This document shows, piece by piece, positions 53,138-61,683 of a DNA stretch of 64,000 nucleotides. A model generated the notes under the pieces. The model saw nothing but the letters and a program-made list of their open reading frames with translations. It did not search any database and was not told the DNA's origin. The first letter of the stretch is position 1. Every line of letters begins with the position of its first letter. Made by a program: the position numbers and the translations under genes. Source of the stretch: Lachnospiraceae bacterium (GTDB lineage Bacteria; Bacillota; Clostridia; Lachnospirales; Lachnospiraceae); contig SVEO01000004.1 in the NCBI GenBank assembly GCA_015057275.1, forward strand, positions 1 through 64,000. Direction: 5' to 3'.

Positions 53138-53815
53138 TTAGTTCTTTGCGCCGTACTGCTCATAATATGCATCAATCGCTGCCTTTAACGTATCGTCAAT
53201 GACCACCTTACCATTGCAAGGCTTCTGGTACAAGTGCTCGATTACGTCCGCCATCGATACGATTGCATTCGCTTCAAATCCGTACTTTTCCTTGATTTCT
53301 TCGAGTGCACTCTTTTCTCCCTTGCCGCGTTCCATACGATTTAACGATACCATCAGACCCTTAATTTCTACATTACCCTGTGCCATAAGAATCGGGAATG
53401 TCTCTTCGATGGATTTACCGGATGTGGTAACGTCCTCGATAATTACCACACGGTCACCATCCTTAATCGAGCTGCCGAGCAAAATACCTGCATCGCCGTG
53501 ATCCTTTGCTTCTTTTCTATTTGAGCAATATTTAATGTCTTTGCCGTATAATTCGCTGATGGCCATCGTGGTCGCTACACTGAGCGGAATTCCCTTGTAA
53601 GCCGGTCCAAATAATACATCAAAATCCAGCCCGTAATTATCATGGATTGCCTTTGCGTAATATTCGCCTAACTTTCTAAGCTGTGTACCTGTCACATATG
53701 CACCTGCATTCATAAAAAACGGGGACTTTCTGCCACTCTTTAATGTGAAGTCACCAAACTTTAATACTTCACTGTCAACCATAAACTCTATAAACTCTTT
53801 TTTATACTGTTCCAT
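53138..53815 (-). CDS. pyrE: Orotate phosphoribosyltransferase
   Basis: 225 residues, type I PRTase that makes OMP from orotate and PRPP. Seen: LKSGRKSPFFMNAGAY near 23, FGPAYKGIPLSVATT near 70, CSNRKEAKDHGD near 97 with the catalytic Lys residues, and the PRPP loop VVIIEDVTTSGKSIEE near 122. AGGAGGTT precedes the ATG by about 11 bases. It is separated from the other pyr genes by a GH42 gene and a gene-free scar. Confidence 0.96.
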   Translation of the reverse strand: MEQYKKEFIEFMVDSEVLKFGDFTLKSGRKSPFFMNAGAYVTGTQLRKLGEYYAKAIHDNYGLDFDVLFGPAYKGIPLSVATTMAISELYGKDIKYCSNRKEAKDHGDAGILLGSSIKDGDRVVIIEDVTTSGKSIEETFPILMAQGNVEIKGLMVSLNRMERGKGEKSALEEIKEKYGFEANAIVSMADVIEHLYQKPCNGKVVIDDTLKAAIDAYYEQYGAKN

Positions 53816-53854
53816 TTTATGTTAACCTCCTATAGTTACGCATATCCTGCATTC

Positions 53855-53883
53855 ATACTATCATAACTCCCTGTGTTTTTCAA
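53855..53883 (-). promoter_or_regulatory. Promoter of pyrE
   Basis: Minus strand TTGAAA (53878-53883), 17 bases, TAGTAT (53855-53860). The leader is only about 35 bases, so no PyrR attenuator is possible here. Confidence 0.65.
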
Positions 53884-54146
53884 TCAGAATTGGCAAAAAA
53901 ACTTTTTCAAAATGCACTCCGTGAGCCTATGAATGAACTTTGGGGCAAGGCATATTATGATATTAAACCGCCAAGAGAGAATAAGTATATCTAGCTACTT
54001 TCTCACCGAACATGTGCGGCGGAGCATAGCCCCCCTGTGAACATCGGTTTACATATGATGGTATGCGCAAAGTGGGCGTATTAGATACGTCAAGCCCGGT
54101 GGCACCGGCTAATTTTATACGGCCGTATACGAGAAATTTTAAGCCG
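53884..54146. other. Intergenic scar with coding fragments
   Basis: No complete gene. On the plus strand a frame running to TAG 53992-53994 reads LAKKLFQNALREPMNELWG and then AYYDIKPPREN, which looks like a protein C-terminus. A second plus-strand frame from about 54030 reads RKVGVLDTSSPVAPANFI and runs into the 3' end of the GH42 gene. Neither has a start signal. I read them as remains of lost genes. Families not recognised. Confidence 0.35.
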
Positions 54147-56261
54147 TCAAAAAGGCGTTCTTTTTGTTGGTCTTTCGTTCATTCGCTCGAGAATCAGGCA
54201 ATCGTAGCCGCAAATTTCAATCTTGCCGCACAACTTCTCGCCGGACAATGCATTGCGAAATACCACATTTTCACAATCACTGATTGTCACGACGGTCGGT
54301 GTCTTTTCGTAATTCAAAAGGAAAATCATTTCGCAATCTTCTTTTTTGCGTACGGCAAATTCCACCTCTTGCGGCAATGTGAGACATGCGCGATATTCTT
54401 CCGGCATCGCAATCCCCGTCATCTTCGCTAACATTTCCGCGGTATCTTCGGCGAATACGCTACCCACATACCAACCGTAGCCCGCGCCGATTTGCTTACG
54501 CACAATCGCCGGCTTGCCACTGTAATGCGCACCGTCAAAACTCGCCATTACCTCGCCGTCGGTCGGCATCAGTACATCATGAAACATCGGTGCCGATGCA
54601 ATCATGTTATCAATAGTGCAGATACGCACCGGCTCATCGAACTGCGAAAGCGGCGTGTATTCTTCCACCTTGCAGCCGCAAAGCTCACCGGCGTAACCCG
54701 GTAGTTCCATGCGGTGGCACTGCCCGTGAATATCCTTATATCCGGTGCGGCAGCCGAAAATGACCGTCCCGCCCTGACGGATGTAGCTCTCCAAAAGTTC
54801 TTTACGCTTCTTTGTAAAAATCGTCGCATGCGGATAAATCAGTACCTTGTAAGCCACCAGCTCTTCCGGCTTCGTTTCATCATTAATAAAGGTAAAATCA
54901 AACGGCACATGATTCTTTTGCAGAGTACAGAACCATGCATCGCGACTCTTCGGGTCGGTTTGCCCATGCCAAATATCATGTTCACCGTCCCAATCGTTGT
55001 CGTAATCCATCAAAATCGACACCTGCGCCTGATACTTTGCACCTGCCAGTACGCGGATTTTGCTAACATCTACAAATGTCTGCTTTAGTTCGCGGATGCG
55101 GCGGTTGTCGCTGTTGCTGTAATCGTTGAGACCGTGCCAGTAAATCTCGGTGCCAAACGTGGCTGTGCGCCAGCGGAAATAACCGATATAATCCGCACCG
55201 TGCGCAATTGCCTGTATTGTCCAAAGGCGCATCTGCCCCGGCTTCGGCATCGGCATCATCATGCGGCAATTCCAGCCGCCCGCGCCGGTCTGCTGCTCCA
55301 TAATGCCGAAAATCGGCGAAATGCTGCGGGCGCGCGTCAAATTGAATGAGGTATTGCGGTCCTTTAAGCCGTTCGTATGCTCCGGATTAAGCCATGTTTC
55401 AAAGGCAAACGCGGGATAGTTATCATATGTGATAAAGTCGAGCACCTCGCCTACCAGCTTCTGATAATCGATGTGACGGAACAAGCCGTTCGTCGTGATG
55501 AACTGGTCATCACGTCCGTAATGGTGTGCATAATTACGGATGATATCCGCCTGCTCTTTAAAGAATGAAATTGCAGACGCAGAGATGAATCGCAACTCCT
55601 CCAACTGAATGTGTAGGTTTGTCTCGCGGTACGTATTCGTGCGGCGTGTCAGATGCACCTGCGTCCAATCAGTGTACGACTGATTCCAGAACATCGTACC
55701 CATCGTTTCATTGAAGTTGTCGAGCGTGCCAAACTTGTTTTTGCAGTATTCGCGGAATGCCTTATGATCGCTTTCGGAATAATAAACATCCTGCTCGCAA
55801 TTGATTTCATTGTCAAGCTGCCAACCGATAACATTCGGGTGTTTACAGTAATGTTCCGCCAACTTCTCGGTAATCTTGCGCGAAAACTCGCGATAAATCG
55901 GCGAATTCAAATTGTTGTGGCGGCGCGTGCCATGATAATAAAGGTTGCCGTCAATATCGGCATTTAAAATTTCCGGATATTTTTCAGAAAGCCAAATCGG
56001 TGGTGTGGCCGTCGGTGTACAGAAAATCACTTTCATATTTTCCTGTACGGCCAGCTCCAGAAAAGAATCAAAAAATTCAAAGGTATAGATGCCCTCTTTC
56101 GGCTCAAATTTGTTCCAAGCGAACTCAGCAACGCGGATGATTTCGATACCACACTCCTTCATTCGCTTTAAATCATCTGCCCACATTTCCTGCGGCCAAT
56201 GCTCCGGATAATAACACACACCCAATGTGATGTGGTCTGTATGTAACATATTGTTGTTCAT
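54147..56261 (-). CDS. GH42 beta-galactosidase
   Basis: 704 residues, cytoplasmic (no signal). The TIM barrel begins with LGVCYYPEHWPQEMWADDL; the acid/base Glu is in QLDNEINC near 150, and the nucleophile Glu in GIMEQQTGAGGWN near 325. The trimerisation domain (about 400-600) and small C-terminal beta-domain follow. It would release galactose from galacto-oligosaccharides such as pectic galactan fragments. AGGGGGAATTTT precedes the ATG. The last residues (MNERPTKRTPF) look foreign to the family and border the scar region, so the native 3' end may be altered. Confidence 0.94.
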   Translation of the reverse strand: MNNNMLHTDHITLGVCYYPEHWPQEMWADDLKRMKECGIEIIRVAEFAWNKFEPKEGIYTFEFFDSFLELAVQENMKVIFCTPTATPPIWLSEKYPEILNADIDGNLYYHGTRRHNNLNSPIYREFSRKITEKLAEHYCKHPNVIGWQLDNEINCEQDVYYSESDHKAFREYCKNKFGTLDNFNETMGTMFWNQSYTDWTQVHLTRRTNTYRETNLHIQLEELRFISASAISFFKEQADIIRNYAHHYGRDDQFITTNGLFRHIDYQKLVGEVLDFITYDNYPAFAFETWLNPEHTNGLKDRNTSFNLTRARSISPIFGIMEQQTGAGGWNCRMMMPMPKPGQMRLWTIQAIAHGADYIGYFRWRTATFGTEIYWHGLNDYSNSDNRRIRELKQTFVDVSKIRVLAGAKYQAQVSILMDYDNDWDGEHDIWHGQTDPKSRDAWFCTLQKNHVPFDFTFINDETKPEELVAYKVLIYPHATIFTKKRKELLESYIRQGGTVIFGCRTGYKDIHGQCHRMELPGYAGELCGCKVEEYTPLSQFDEPVRICTIDNMIASAPMFHDVLMPTDGEVMASFDGAHYSGKPAIVRKQIGAGYGWYVGSVFAEDTAEMLAKMTGIAMPEEYRACLTLPQEVEFAVRKKEDCEMIFLLNYEKTPTVVTISDCENVVFRNALSGEKLCGKIEICGYDCLILERMNERPTKRTPF

Positions 56262-56314
56262 AAAATTCCCCCTATTTCAAAATGGGCCGGACATTTGCAT
56301 TCCGGCCACATGTT

Positions 56315-57220
56315 CTATCGATTGACAATACCAACCAAATCGTTAATATCGTTAAATCCGTATTTTCTCATATAATTTTCGATACCTTCCACCACTTCAA
56401 CGGTCGTTGTTGGATTGTAGAAGTTCGCTGTGCCGATGGATACGGCTGTGGCTCCCGCCATAATAAATTCCAGTGCATCTTCATAAGTTGCAATACCACC
56501 CATACCGATAATCGGCAGTTTTACTGCATTTGCCACCTGATTTACCATGCGCACCGCTACCGGCTTCACTGCCGGTCCGGACATACCACCGGTCTTGTTG
56601 GCAATCGCAAACGTGCGTCGATAAATATCAATCTTCATGCCGGTCAATGTATTAATCAGCGAGAGTATATCCGCGCCGCCGGCTTCTGCCGCTTTCGCCA
56701 TTACCGTGATGTCGGTAACATTCGGGGAAAGTTTCATAATAATTGGTTGCTTCGCATATTTCTTCACTTCTCTTGTAATAGCTTCCAGTGCTTTCGGGTC
56801 CTGTCCGAAAGCAATTCCGCCTTCTTTTACGTTAGGGCAGGAAACGTTGATTTCCAATAAGTCAACCGGCTCATCTGCTAAACGCTCTACCACTTCGCAG
56901 TAGTCCTCGGTGGATTTTCCACAGACATTTACAATGATCTTTGTATCGTACTTCTTTAAAAATGGAATGTCGCGTTTGCAAAACACATCGATGCCCGGAT
57001 TTTGCAGACCAATGGCATTAAGCATACCACCATGTGTCTCTGCAATTCGCGGCGTCGGGTTGCCCGGCCAAGGAACATTCGCCACACCTTTGGTAACGAC
57101 TGCGCCGAGGCGGCTCAAATCTACAAATTCGCTGTATTCTGCGCCGGAACCGAAGGTGCCCGATGCAGTCATGACCGGATTCTTTAATTCAACGCCGGCT
57201 AAATTCACTTTTGTGTTCAT
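56315..57220 (-). CDS. pyrD: Dihydroorotate dehydrogenase B, catalytic subunit
   Basis: 301 residues, class 1B FMN enzyme. Seen: LKNPVMTASGTFGSG near 12, NAIGLQNPG near 65, NVSCPNVKEGG near 125 with the catalytic Cys, IMKLSPNVTD near 160 and PIIGMGGIATYEDALEFIMAGA near 240. It pairs with PyrK and uses NAD as electron acceptor. AAGGAGAAGATGT precedes the ATG, 11 bp after pyrK. Last gene of the pyr run. Confidence 0.97.
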   Translation of the reverse strand: MNTKVNLAGVELKNPVMTASGTFGSGAEYSEFVDLSRLGAVVTKGVANVPWPGNPTPRIAETHGGMLNAIGLQNPGIDVFCKRDIPFLKKYDTKIIVNVCGKSTEDYCEVVERLADEPVDLLEINVSCPNVKEGGIAFGQDPKALEAITREVKKYAKQPIIMKLSPNVTDITVMAKAAEAGGADILSLINTLTGMKIDIYRRTFAIANKTGGMSGPAVKPVAVRMVNQVANAVKLPIIGMGGIATYEDALEFIMAGATAVSIGTANFYNPTTTVEVVEGIENYMRKYGFNDINDLVGIVNR

Positions 57221-57231
57221 ACATCTTCTCC

Positions 57232-58011
57232 TTATAACTCGATTTCTTCGGCATAGAATACCGGGCCATCTTTACAAATTCTCTTATTGTGTACATTTGT
57301 GTGATGGTCAACTTCCTTTGATTTGCACACACAGGCAAGGCAGGCGCCGATACCGCATGCCATTCTTTCCTCCATGGAAATCTGCGTCTCAATTCCCAAA
57401 GGCAGCGCATAGTTCTTAATTGCACGCAACATTGGGGTCGGGCCACAGGAATAAATCACTTCGGCTTCGATACTATTTTCGCGAATTGCATCGATAACGG
57501 TACCCTTCGTGCCGATGCTACCGTCGTCCGATGCCACATAAAGTGTACCTGACGCATTCAGCTCATCCATCAAAAATGTCAATTCTTTGCTACGGTAACC
57601 AGCTACGATAGTCACATCACAGCCAGCCGCTTTTAGCGCTTCCGCAACGCCGACCATCGGTGGAACACCGATACCGCCGCCAATTAAGAGTGCTTTTTTA
57701 TCTTTTAAATAAAATCCGTTACCGAGCGGTCCTAATACTTCTACGGTATCTCCGGCCGCAAATCCGGAAAATTCCTTCGTACCCTTACCTGCCACGCGAT
57801 AGACGATGCGCAGCTCACCGTTTTCCTTGTCAATCTGGCAGATACTGATTGGGCGAGGCATCAGATTCGCGCCGTTCTTACTATATAAATTGATAAATTG
57901 TCCCGGTTTTGCCATCGCTGCAATACTTGGGCAGGAAAGCCACATACTGTAAATCTCGTCCGCCAAACATTCCTGACTGATAACTGTAACTCTTTGTTTT
58001 TCTCGATTCAT
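57232..58011 (-). CDS. pyrK: Dihydroorotate dehydrogenase B, electron transfer subunit
   Basis: 259 residues. A ferredoxin-reductase-like FAD domain (RPISICQID near 50), an NAD-binding part (LIGGGIGVPPMVGVAEAL near 105) and a C-terminal [2Fe-2S] cluster with four Cys in CGIGACLACVCKSK and RICKDGPVF. It passes electrons from PyrD to NAD. GGAGATTAGC places the start at ATG 58011. Confidence 0.96.
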   Translation of the reverse strand: MNREKQRVTVISQECLADEIYSMWLSCPSIAAMAKPGQFINLYSKNGANLMPRPISICQIDKENGELRIVYRVAGKGTKEFSGFAAGDTVEVLGPLGNGFYLKDKKALLIGGGIGVPPMVGVAEALKAAGCDVTIVAGYRSKELTFLMDELNASGTLYVASDDGSIGTKGTVIDAIRENSIEAEVIYSCGPTPMLRAIKNYALPLGIETQISMEERMACGIGACLACVCKSKEVDHHTNVHNKRICKDGPVFYAEEIEL

Positions 58012-58035
58012 GCTAATCTCCATTCCGAATGTATC

Positions 58036-58959
58036 TTAGTTCAATGCACTGTCAATATCTTCAATCATATCAAGCACTGCCTGACGGGAAGCATCGGCAT
58101 AATTTTCTGCGCCGAACTTCGCATAAGCTTCCTGCTTATAAGCAGCGATGATACCTCTGGAGGAATTTACGATAGCACCTAAGCCGTCCTCGTTGAAGTA
58201 ATGAACTAAATCCTTCGCCTTGCCGCCCTGTGCGCCGTAACCCGGCACTAAGATGTAGGTCTTCGGCATTACTTTTCTTAATACCTTACCCATTTCCGGA
58301 TAGGTTGCGCCAACGACGCAGCCAACATAGCTGTAACCACATTCTCCCATGTGCTCAGCGCCCCATTCATTTACCTTTTCGCCAACCCACTCGTACAACG
58401 GTCTGCCGTCAATTAAGCGATCCTGAAACTCGCCGGAGGATGGATTGGATGTCTTTACCAAAATGAAGATACCCTTGTTTTCTTCCTTACAAACTTTGAT
58501 AAATGGCTTGATGCCATCGGATCCGAGGTATGGATTTACCGTTGCGAAATCCTCATCAAAGCCGGCAATACGGTTACTGCCAATCTGTACGCGGCCAAGA
58601 TGTCCGACTGCATAAGCCTCGGACGTGGAGCCGATATCGCCTCTCTTTACGTCGCCAATAATCACAAGGTCCTTGCTCTTTGCGTAATCTACCGTCTTCT
58701 TATACGCTGCCACACCCGGCACGCCGAACTGCTCATACATCGCAATCTGCGGCTTTACCGCCGGAATCAAATCTGCGGTTGTGTCGAGAATCCCCTTATT
58801 AAACTGCCAGATTGCCTCTGCTGCACCTTCTAATGTCTCACCGTATTCCTTAAATGCCTTTTCCTTGATATGCTCCGGAATATATGCAAGCATCGGGTCA
58901 AGTCCTACTACAATCGGTGCATTCGTTTTTTGAATTTTTGCTACAAGCTTGTTAATCAT
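58036..58959 (-). CDS. pyrF: Orotidine 5'-phosphate decarboxylase
   Basis: 307 residues, the long OMP decarboxylase type of Clostridia and Actinobacteria. Catalytic Lys-Asp set is in LVIIGDVKRGDIGST near 85; PIVVGLDPML lies near 16 and LVPGYGAQGGKAKDL near 225. It converts OMP to UMP. GTG 58974 is open but GGAGAAAAAT before ATG 58959 decides the start. Confidence 0.96.
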   Translation of the reverse strand: MINKLVAKIQKTNAPIVVGLDPMLAYIPEHIKEKAFKEYGETLEGAAEAIWQFNKGILDTTADLIPAVKPQIAMYEQFGVPGVAAYKKTVDYAKSKDLVIIGDVKRGDIGSTSEAYAVGHLGRVQIGSNRIAGFDEDFATVNPYLGSDGIKPFIKVCKEENKGIFILVKTSNPSSGEFQDRLIDGRPLYEWVGEKVNEWGAEHMGECGYSYVGCVVGATYPEMGKVLRKVMPKTYILVPGYGAQGGKAKDLVHYFNEDGLGAIVNSSRGIIAAYKQEAYAKFGAENYADASRQAVLDMIEDIDSALN

Positions 58960-58991
58960 ATTTTTCTCCTTCACTCTGTGATTTATCTTCC

Positions 58992-60290
58992 TTAGTCATT
59001 AAACACAATCTGTCCGTCTACCATCGTCAATTTCACGCGTCCGCGCACTTCATAACCGCCAAACGGTGTGTTTTTGCCCTTCGATGCAAATTCGTTCGGG
59101 TCAATCTTAAATGCTTCTTTCGGGTTGATGACCGTGATGTCAGCAGCCTTACCAACACCGAGCGTTCCCTTGTCAATGCCAAGCACCTTCGCCGGGTTGT
59201 AACTCATCTTTTCCGCCATCTGCAGCGGTGTGAGGTAGCCGTTCTCCACCAAGTAAGTGTACGTCAACGGCACGCTTGTTTCCAGCCCGACAATACCGAA
59301 CGGTGCTTTATCCATTGGTCTTGCCTTTTCCTCTGCGCTGTGTGGCGCATGGTCAGTGGAAATACAATCCATGATACCGTCGCGCAAGCCTTCCTTGAGT
59401 GCTTCTACGTCTTCTTTCGAGCGAAGCGGCGGGTTCATTTTAAAGTTGCTGTTTGCAGTGTCCATATCGCTGTCCGCCAAAATAAAGTGATGCGGGCAAA
59501 CCTCACCGGTCACCGGCAAGCCCAATGCCTTCGCTTCTTTTATCATACGCACGCTGTCCTTTGTCGAACAATGGCACAGATGCAACTGCACACCGGTCTC
59601 CTGCGCCAACATAATGTCGCGGGCGGTAATGATATCTTCCACCGCGTTCGTGATTCCCTTCACGCCAAATTCCTCACATTTTGCGCCTGCGTTAATCACT
59701 CCGCCTTCCACTAAATTGATATCTTCACAGTGTGCCATCACAAGCACACCTGCTTTTTTTGCTTCTTTCATCGCCTTGCGATAAATGCCGCTGTCCATAA
59801 CGGACTTACCATCCTCGCTGATAGCACAAATGCCTGCCTTGGCCATACCGGCAATGTCGGTCATCTCTTTGCCCATCTGCCCGATGGTTACCGCACCGAC
59901 TGGCAGCACATGAACCAGTGCTTCGGCCTTTGCCTTATCTACCACCAGTTTAACACGCTCCGGATTATCGGTGGACGGCGAAGTGTTTGGCATCGCGCAA
60001 ATCGTTGTCACGCCGCCGCGCGCCGCTGCCATTGCTCCGGTCGCAATTGTTTCCTTATATTCCAACCCCGGCTCTCGTAAATGCACATGCAAATCAATCA
60101 ACCCCGGCATAATAAAACAATCAGTGGCATCAAACTCCCAAACCGCTTCATCAAGGTTTTTTGTGATGTCTGCGCGTGTATCACCGGTCTCCACTGCCGC
60201 AATCCTATCACCGACAACCAGCACGTCACCTATCTCATCAATACCGTTTGCCGGGTCCAAAATTCGACCGTTCATCAATAAAACTGCCAT
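58992..60290 (-). CDS. pyrC: Dihydroorotase
   Basis: 432 residues of the type I (multifunctional) dihydroorotase group. Metal ligands: HxH in LIDLHVHLREPG near 60, the conserved His in LVMAHCEDINL near 178 and LHLCHCSTKD near 233, and the Asp in CISTDHAPHSAEE near 305. It closes carbamoyl aspartate to dihydroorotate. AAGGAAGATAGAA precedes the ATG. It leads the pyrC-pyrF-pyrK-pyrD order; pyrB and carAB are not near. Confidence 0.96.
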   Translation of the reverse strand: MAVLLMNGRILDPANGIDEIGDVLVVGDRIAAVETGDTRADITKNLDEAVWEFDATDCFIMPGLIDLHVHLREPGLEYKETIATGAMAAARGGVTTICAMPNTSPSTDNPERVKLVVDKAKAEALVHVLPVGAVTIGQMGKEMTDIAGMAKAGICAISEDGKSVMDSGIYRKAMKEAKKAGVLVMAHCEDINLVEGGVINAGAKCEEFGVKGITNAVEDIITARDIMLAQETGVQLHLCHCSTKDSVRMIKEAKALGLPVTGEVCPHHFILADSDMDTANSNFKMNPPLRSKEDVEALKEGLRDGIMDCISTDHAPHSAEEKARPMDKAPFGIVGLETSVPLTYTYLVENGYLTPLQMAEKMSYNPAKVLGIDKGTLGVGKAADITVINPKEAFKIDPNEFASKGKNTPFGGYEVRGRVKLTMVDGQIVFND

Positions 60291-60331
60291 TTCTATCTTC
60301 CTTTCGCTTTCTCTGACTTCCTATCTAAATG

Positions 60332-60748
60332 TTACTGCACAATTTCCTGAATCTTTTTCGCCAGCGCCTCTAGCTTTTCCTTATCCGGTTCGCCCGGTGT
60401 CCAAGTGATATTCGCCCTATCACCCTCGTAGCGCGGAATAATGTGCATATGGAAATGGAATACTGTCTGACCGGCTGTTTCACCGTTATTCTGTACAAGA
60501 TTCATGCCGTCGCAATGCAATTCTTCCATCAGTACCGCGCCGACCCTCTTTGCCAGCGGCAGCACCTTTGCCGCTACCTCGTCGCTTAATTCAAATAGAT
60601 TCTTCGCATGCTGTTTCGGTAAAATGAGTGCATGTCCCACCGTCGCCGGACCGATATCAAAAATTACACGAAAATCGTTATCCTCATATAATGTGTAGGA
60701 GCCAAAAACTCCGTTTGCAATTTTGCAAAAAATACAATCTTCTTTCAT
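60332..60748 (-). CDS. HIT family hydrolase
   Basis: 138 residues. The metal-free histidine triad is in QTVFHFHMHIIPRY near 96, and the Cys pair DCIFCKIANG at the start belongs to the Hint/PKCI branch. These enzymes hydrolyse nucleoside phosphoramidates and adenylates. Start at 60748 follows the family; the frame is open to 60826 but that part contains no family sequence. It lies 41 bp before pyrC on the same strand and may be cotranscribed. Confidence 0.93.
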   Translation of the reverse strand: MKEDCIFCKIANGVFGSYTLYEDNDFRVIFDIGPATVGHALILPKQHAKNLFELSDEVAAKVLPLAKRVGAVLMEELHCDGMNLVQNNGETAGQTVFHFHMHIIPRYEGDRANITWTPGEPDKEKLEALAKKIQEIVQ

Positions 60749-60936
60749 CGTAATAACCCTGCCTTTCGTCAACCCAGTTATTCTTATATATTTTATACCA
60801 TTTTTTTGTAAATAGCAAGTAAACACACTACTTATTTCTTTTTATATTTATTTAACAAATCTTTCATTGAAAATCCTTTTTTTTGCGTTACACTATATAT
60901 AACTACCAAAGATTATCCGGAAAGGAGTATCACATA

Positions 60937-61539
60937 ATGCTAGATTACCATAATTTACAGAGATTAATGTCTTATTATAGATGTGCGATGTTGGAAATTG
61001 AAACAAAATTCCGCGTATTGGACGAGGAATATTCGTTACAACATGACCGAAATCCGATTAACAGTATTAAGTCACGCTTAAAGCAGATGCCGAGCATCTT
61101 AGAAAAGCTGGAACGCAAAAATCTGTCGATGAGCATTGAGTCGATTGAGGAAAATCTAAATGATATCGCCGGCATTCGTGTTGTCTGCTCATTTATTGAG
61201 GATGTGTACACGTTGGCGAAAGCGCTACTCAAGCAGGACGATATTGTACTGATAAAAGCCAAAGATTACATTGTCAATCCAAAACAAAACGGTTACCGCA
61301 GCCTACATCTTATTGTGGCCGTTCCAATTTTTTTACAAGATGAAAAGCGCATGATGAAGGTAGAAATCCAGTTGCGCACGATTGCCATGGACTGTTGGGC
61401 GAGTCTGGAGCATCAGCTTTATTACAAGAAGGATATTTCTTTTACACAGCAAACCGCACAGGAATTGTTGGAGTGTGCCCGTTTAAGCGTCGAACTTGAC
61501 GAACGCATGGATAAACTGCGCCGAGAAAGCGGAATTTAA
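60937..61539 (+). CDS. relQ: RelQ-type small alarmone synthetase
   Basis: 200 residues, synthetase domain only. Core motifs: SRLKQMPSILEKLERK near 50, NDIAGIRVVCSFIEDVY near 80, KDYIVNPKQNGYRSLHL near 112 and VEIQLRTIAMDCWASLEHQL near 145. It transfers pyrophosphate from ATP to GDP or GTP to make ppGpp/pppGpp in response to wall or other stress. AAAGGAG precedes ATG 60937. The C-terminal helix matches the tetramer-forming helix of RelQ. The divergent HIT gene lies behind it. Confidence 0.92.
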   Translation: MLDYHNLQRLMSYYRCAMLEIETKFRVLDEEYSLQHDRNPINSIKSRLKQMPSILEKLERKNLSMSIESIEENLNDIAGIRVVCSFIEDVYTLAKALLKQDDIVLIKAKDYIVNPKQNGYRSLHLIVAVPIFLQDEKRMMKVEIQLRTIAMDCWASLEHQLYYKKDISFTQQTAQELLECARLSVELDERMDKLRRESGI

Positions 61540-61630
61540 TATTTTAAAAAGATTCCTTAAACTTTTTATAACATTTCTTCTATAAAATTAGCCAAAATAT
61601 TATATTTTTCTCACAATTGCAAAAAAATTT

Positions 61631-61658
61631 ACCACAGTTTAACATTGTGTGGTATAAT
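61631..61658 (+). promoter_or_regulatory. Promoter with operator-like inverted repeat before the glycosyltransferase gene
   Basis: A TATAAT box (61653-61658) is overlapped by the right arm of an inverted repeat ACCACA...TGTGGT (61631-61636 and 61648-61653). No good -35 exists at 17 bases; the repeat covers that position, so a regulator may bind there. Confidence 0.45.
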
Positions 61659-61683
61659 AAGGCGAATTATTAGGAGTCTGGTT

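Noticed and set aside
54063..54431. A 122-codon plus-strand ORF at the 3' end of the GH42 gene
   Set aside because: Three quarters of it is the antisense of the GH42 coding sequence and there is no ribosome site; only its first 28 codons lie outside and are treated as part of the scar.
56282..56860. A 192-codon plus-strand ORF rich in Cys and His
   Set aside because: Antisense to pyrD, which is unmistakable; the Cys/His content is a shadow of its codons.
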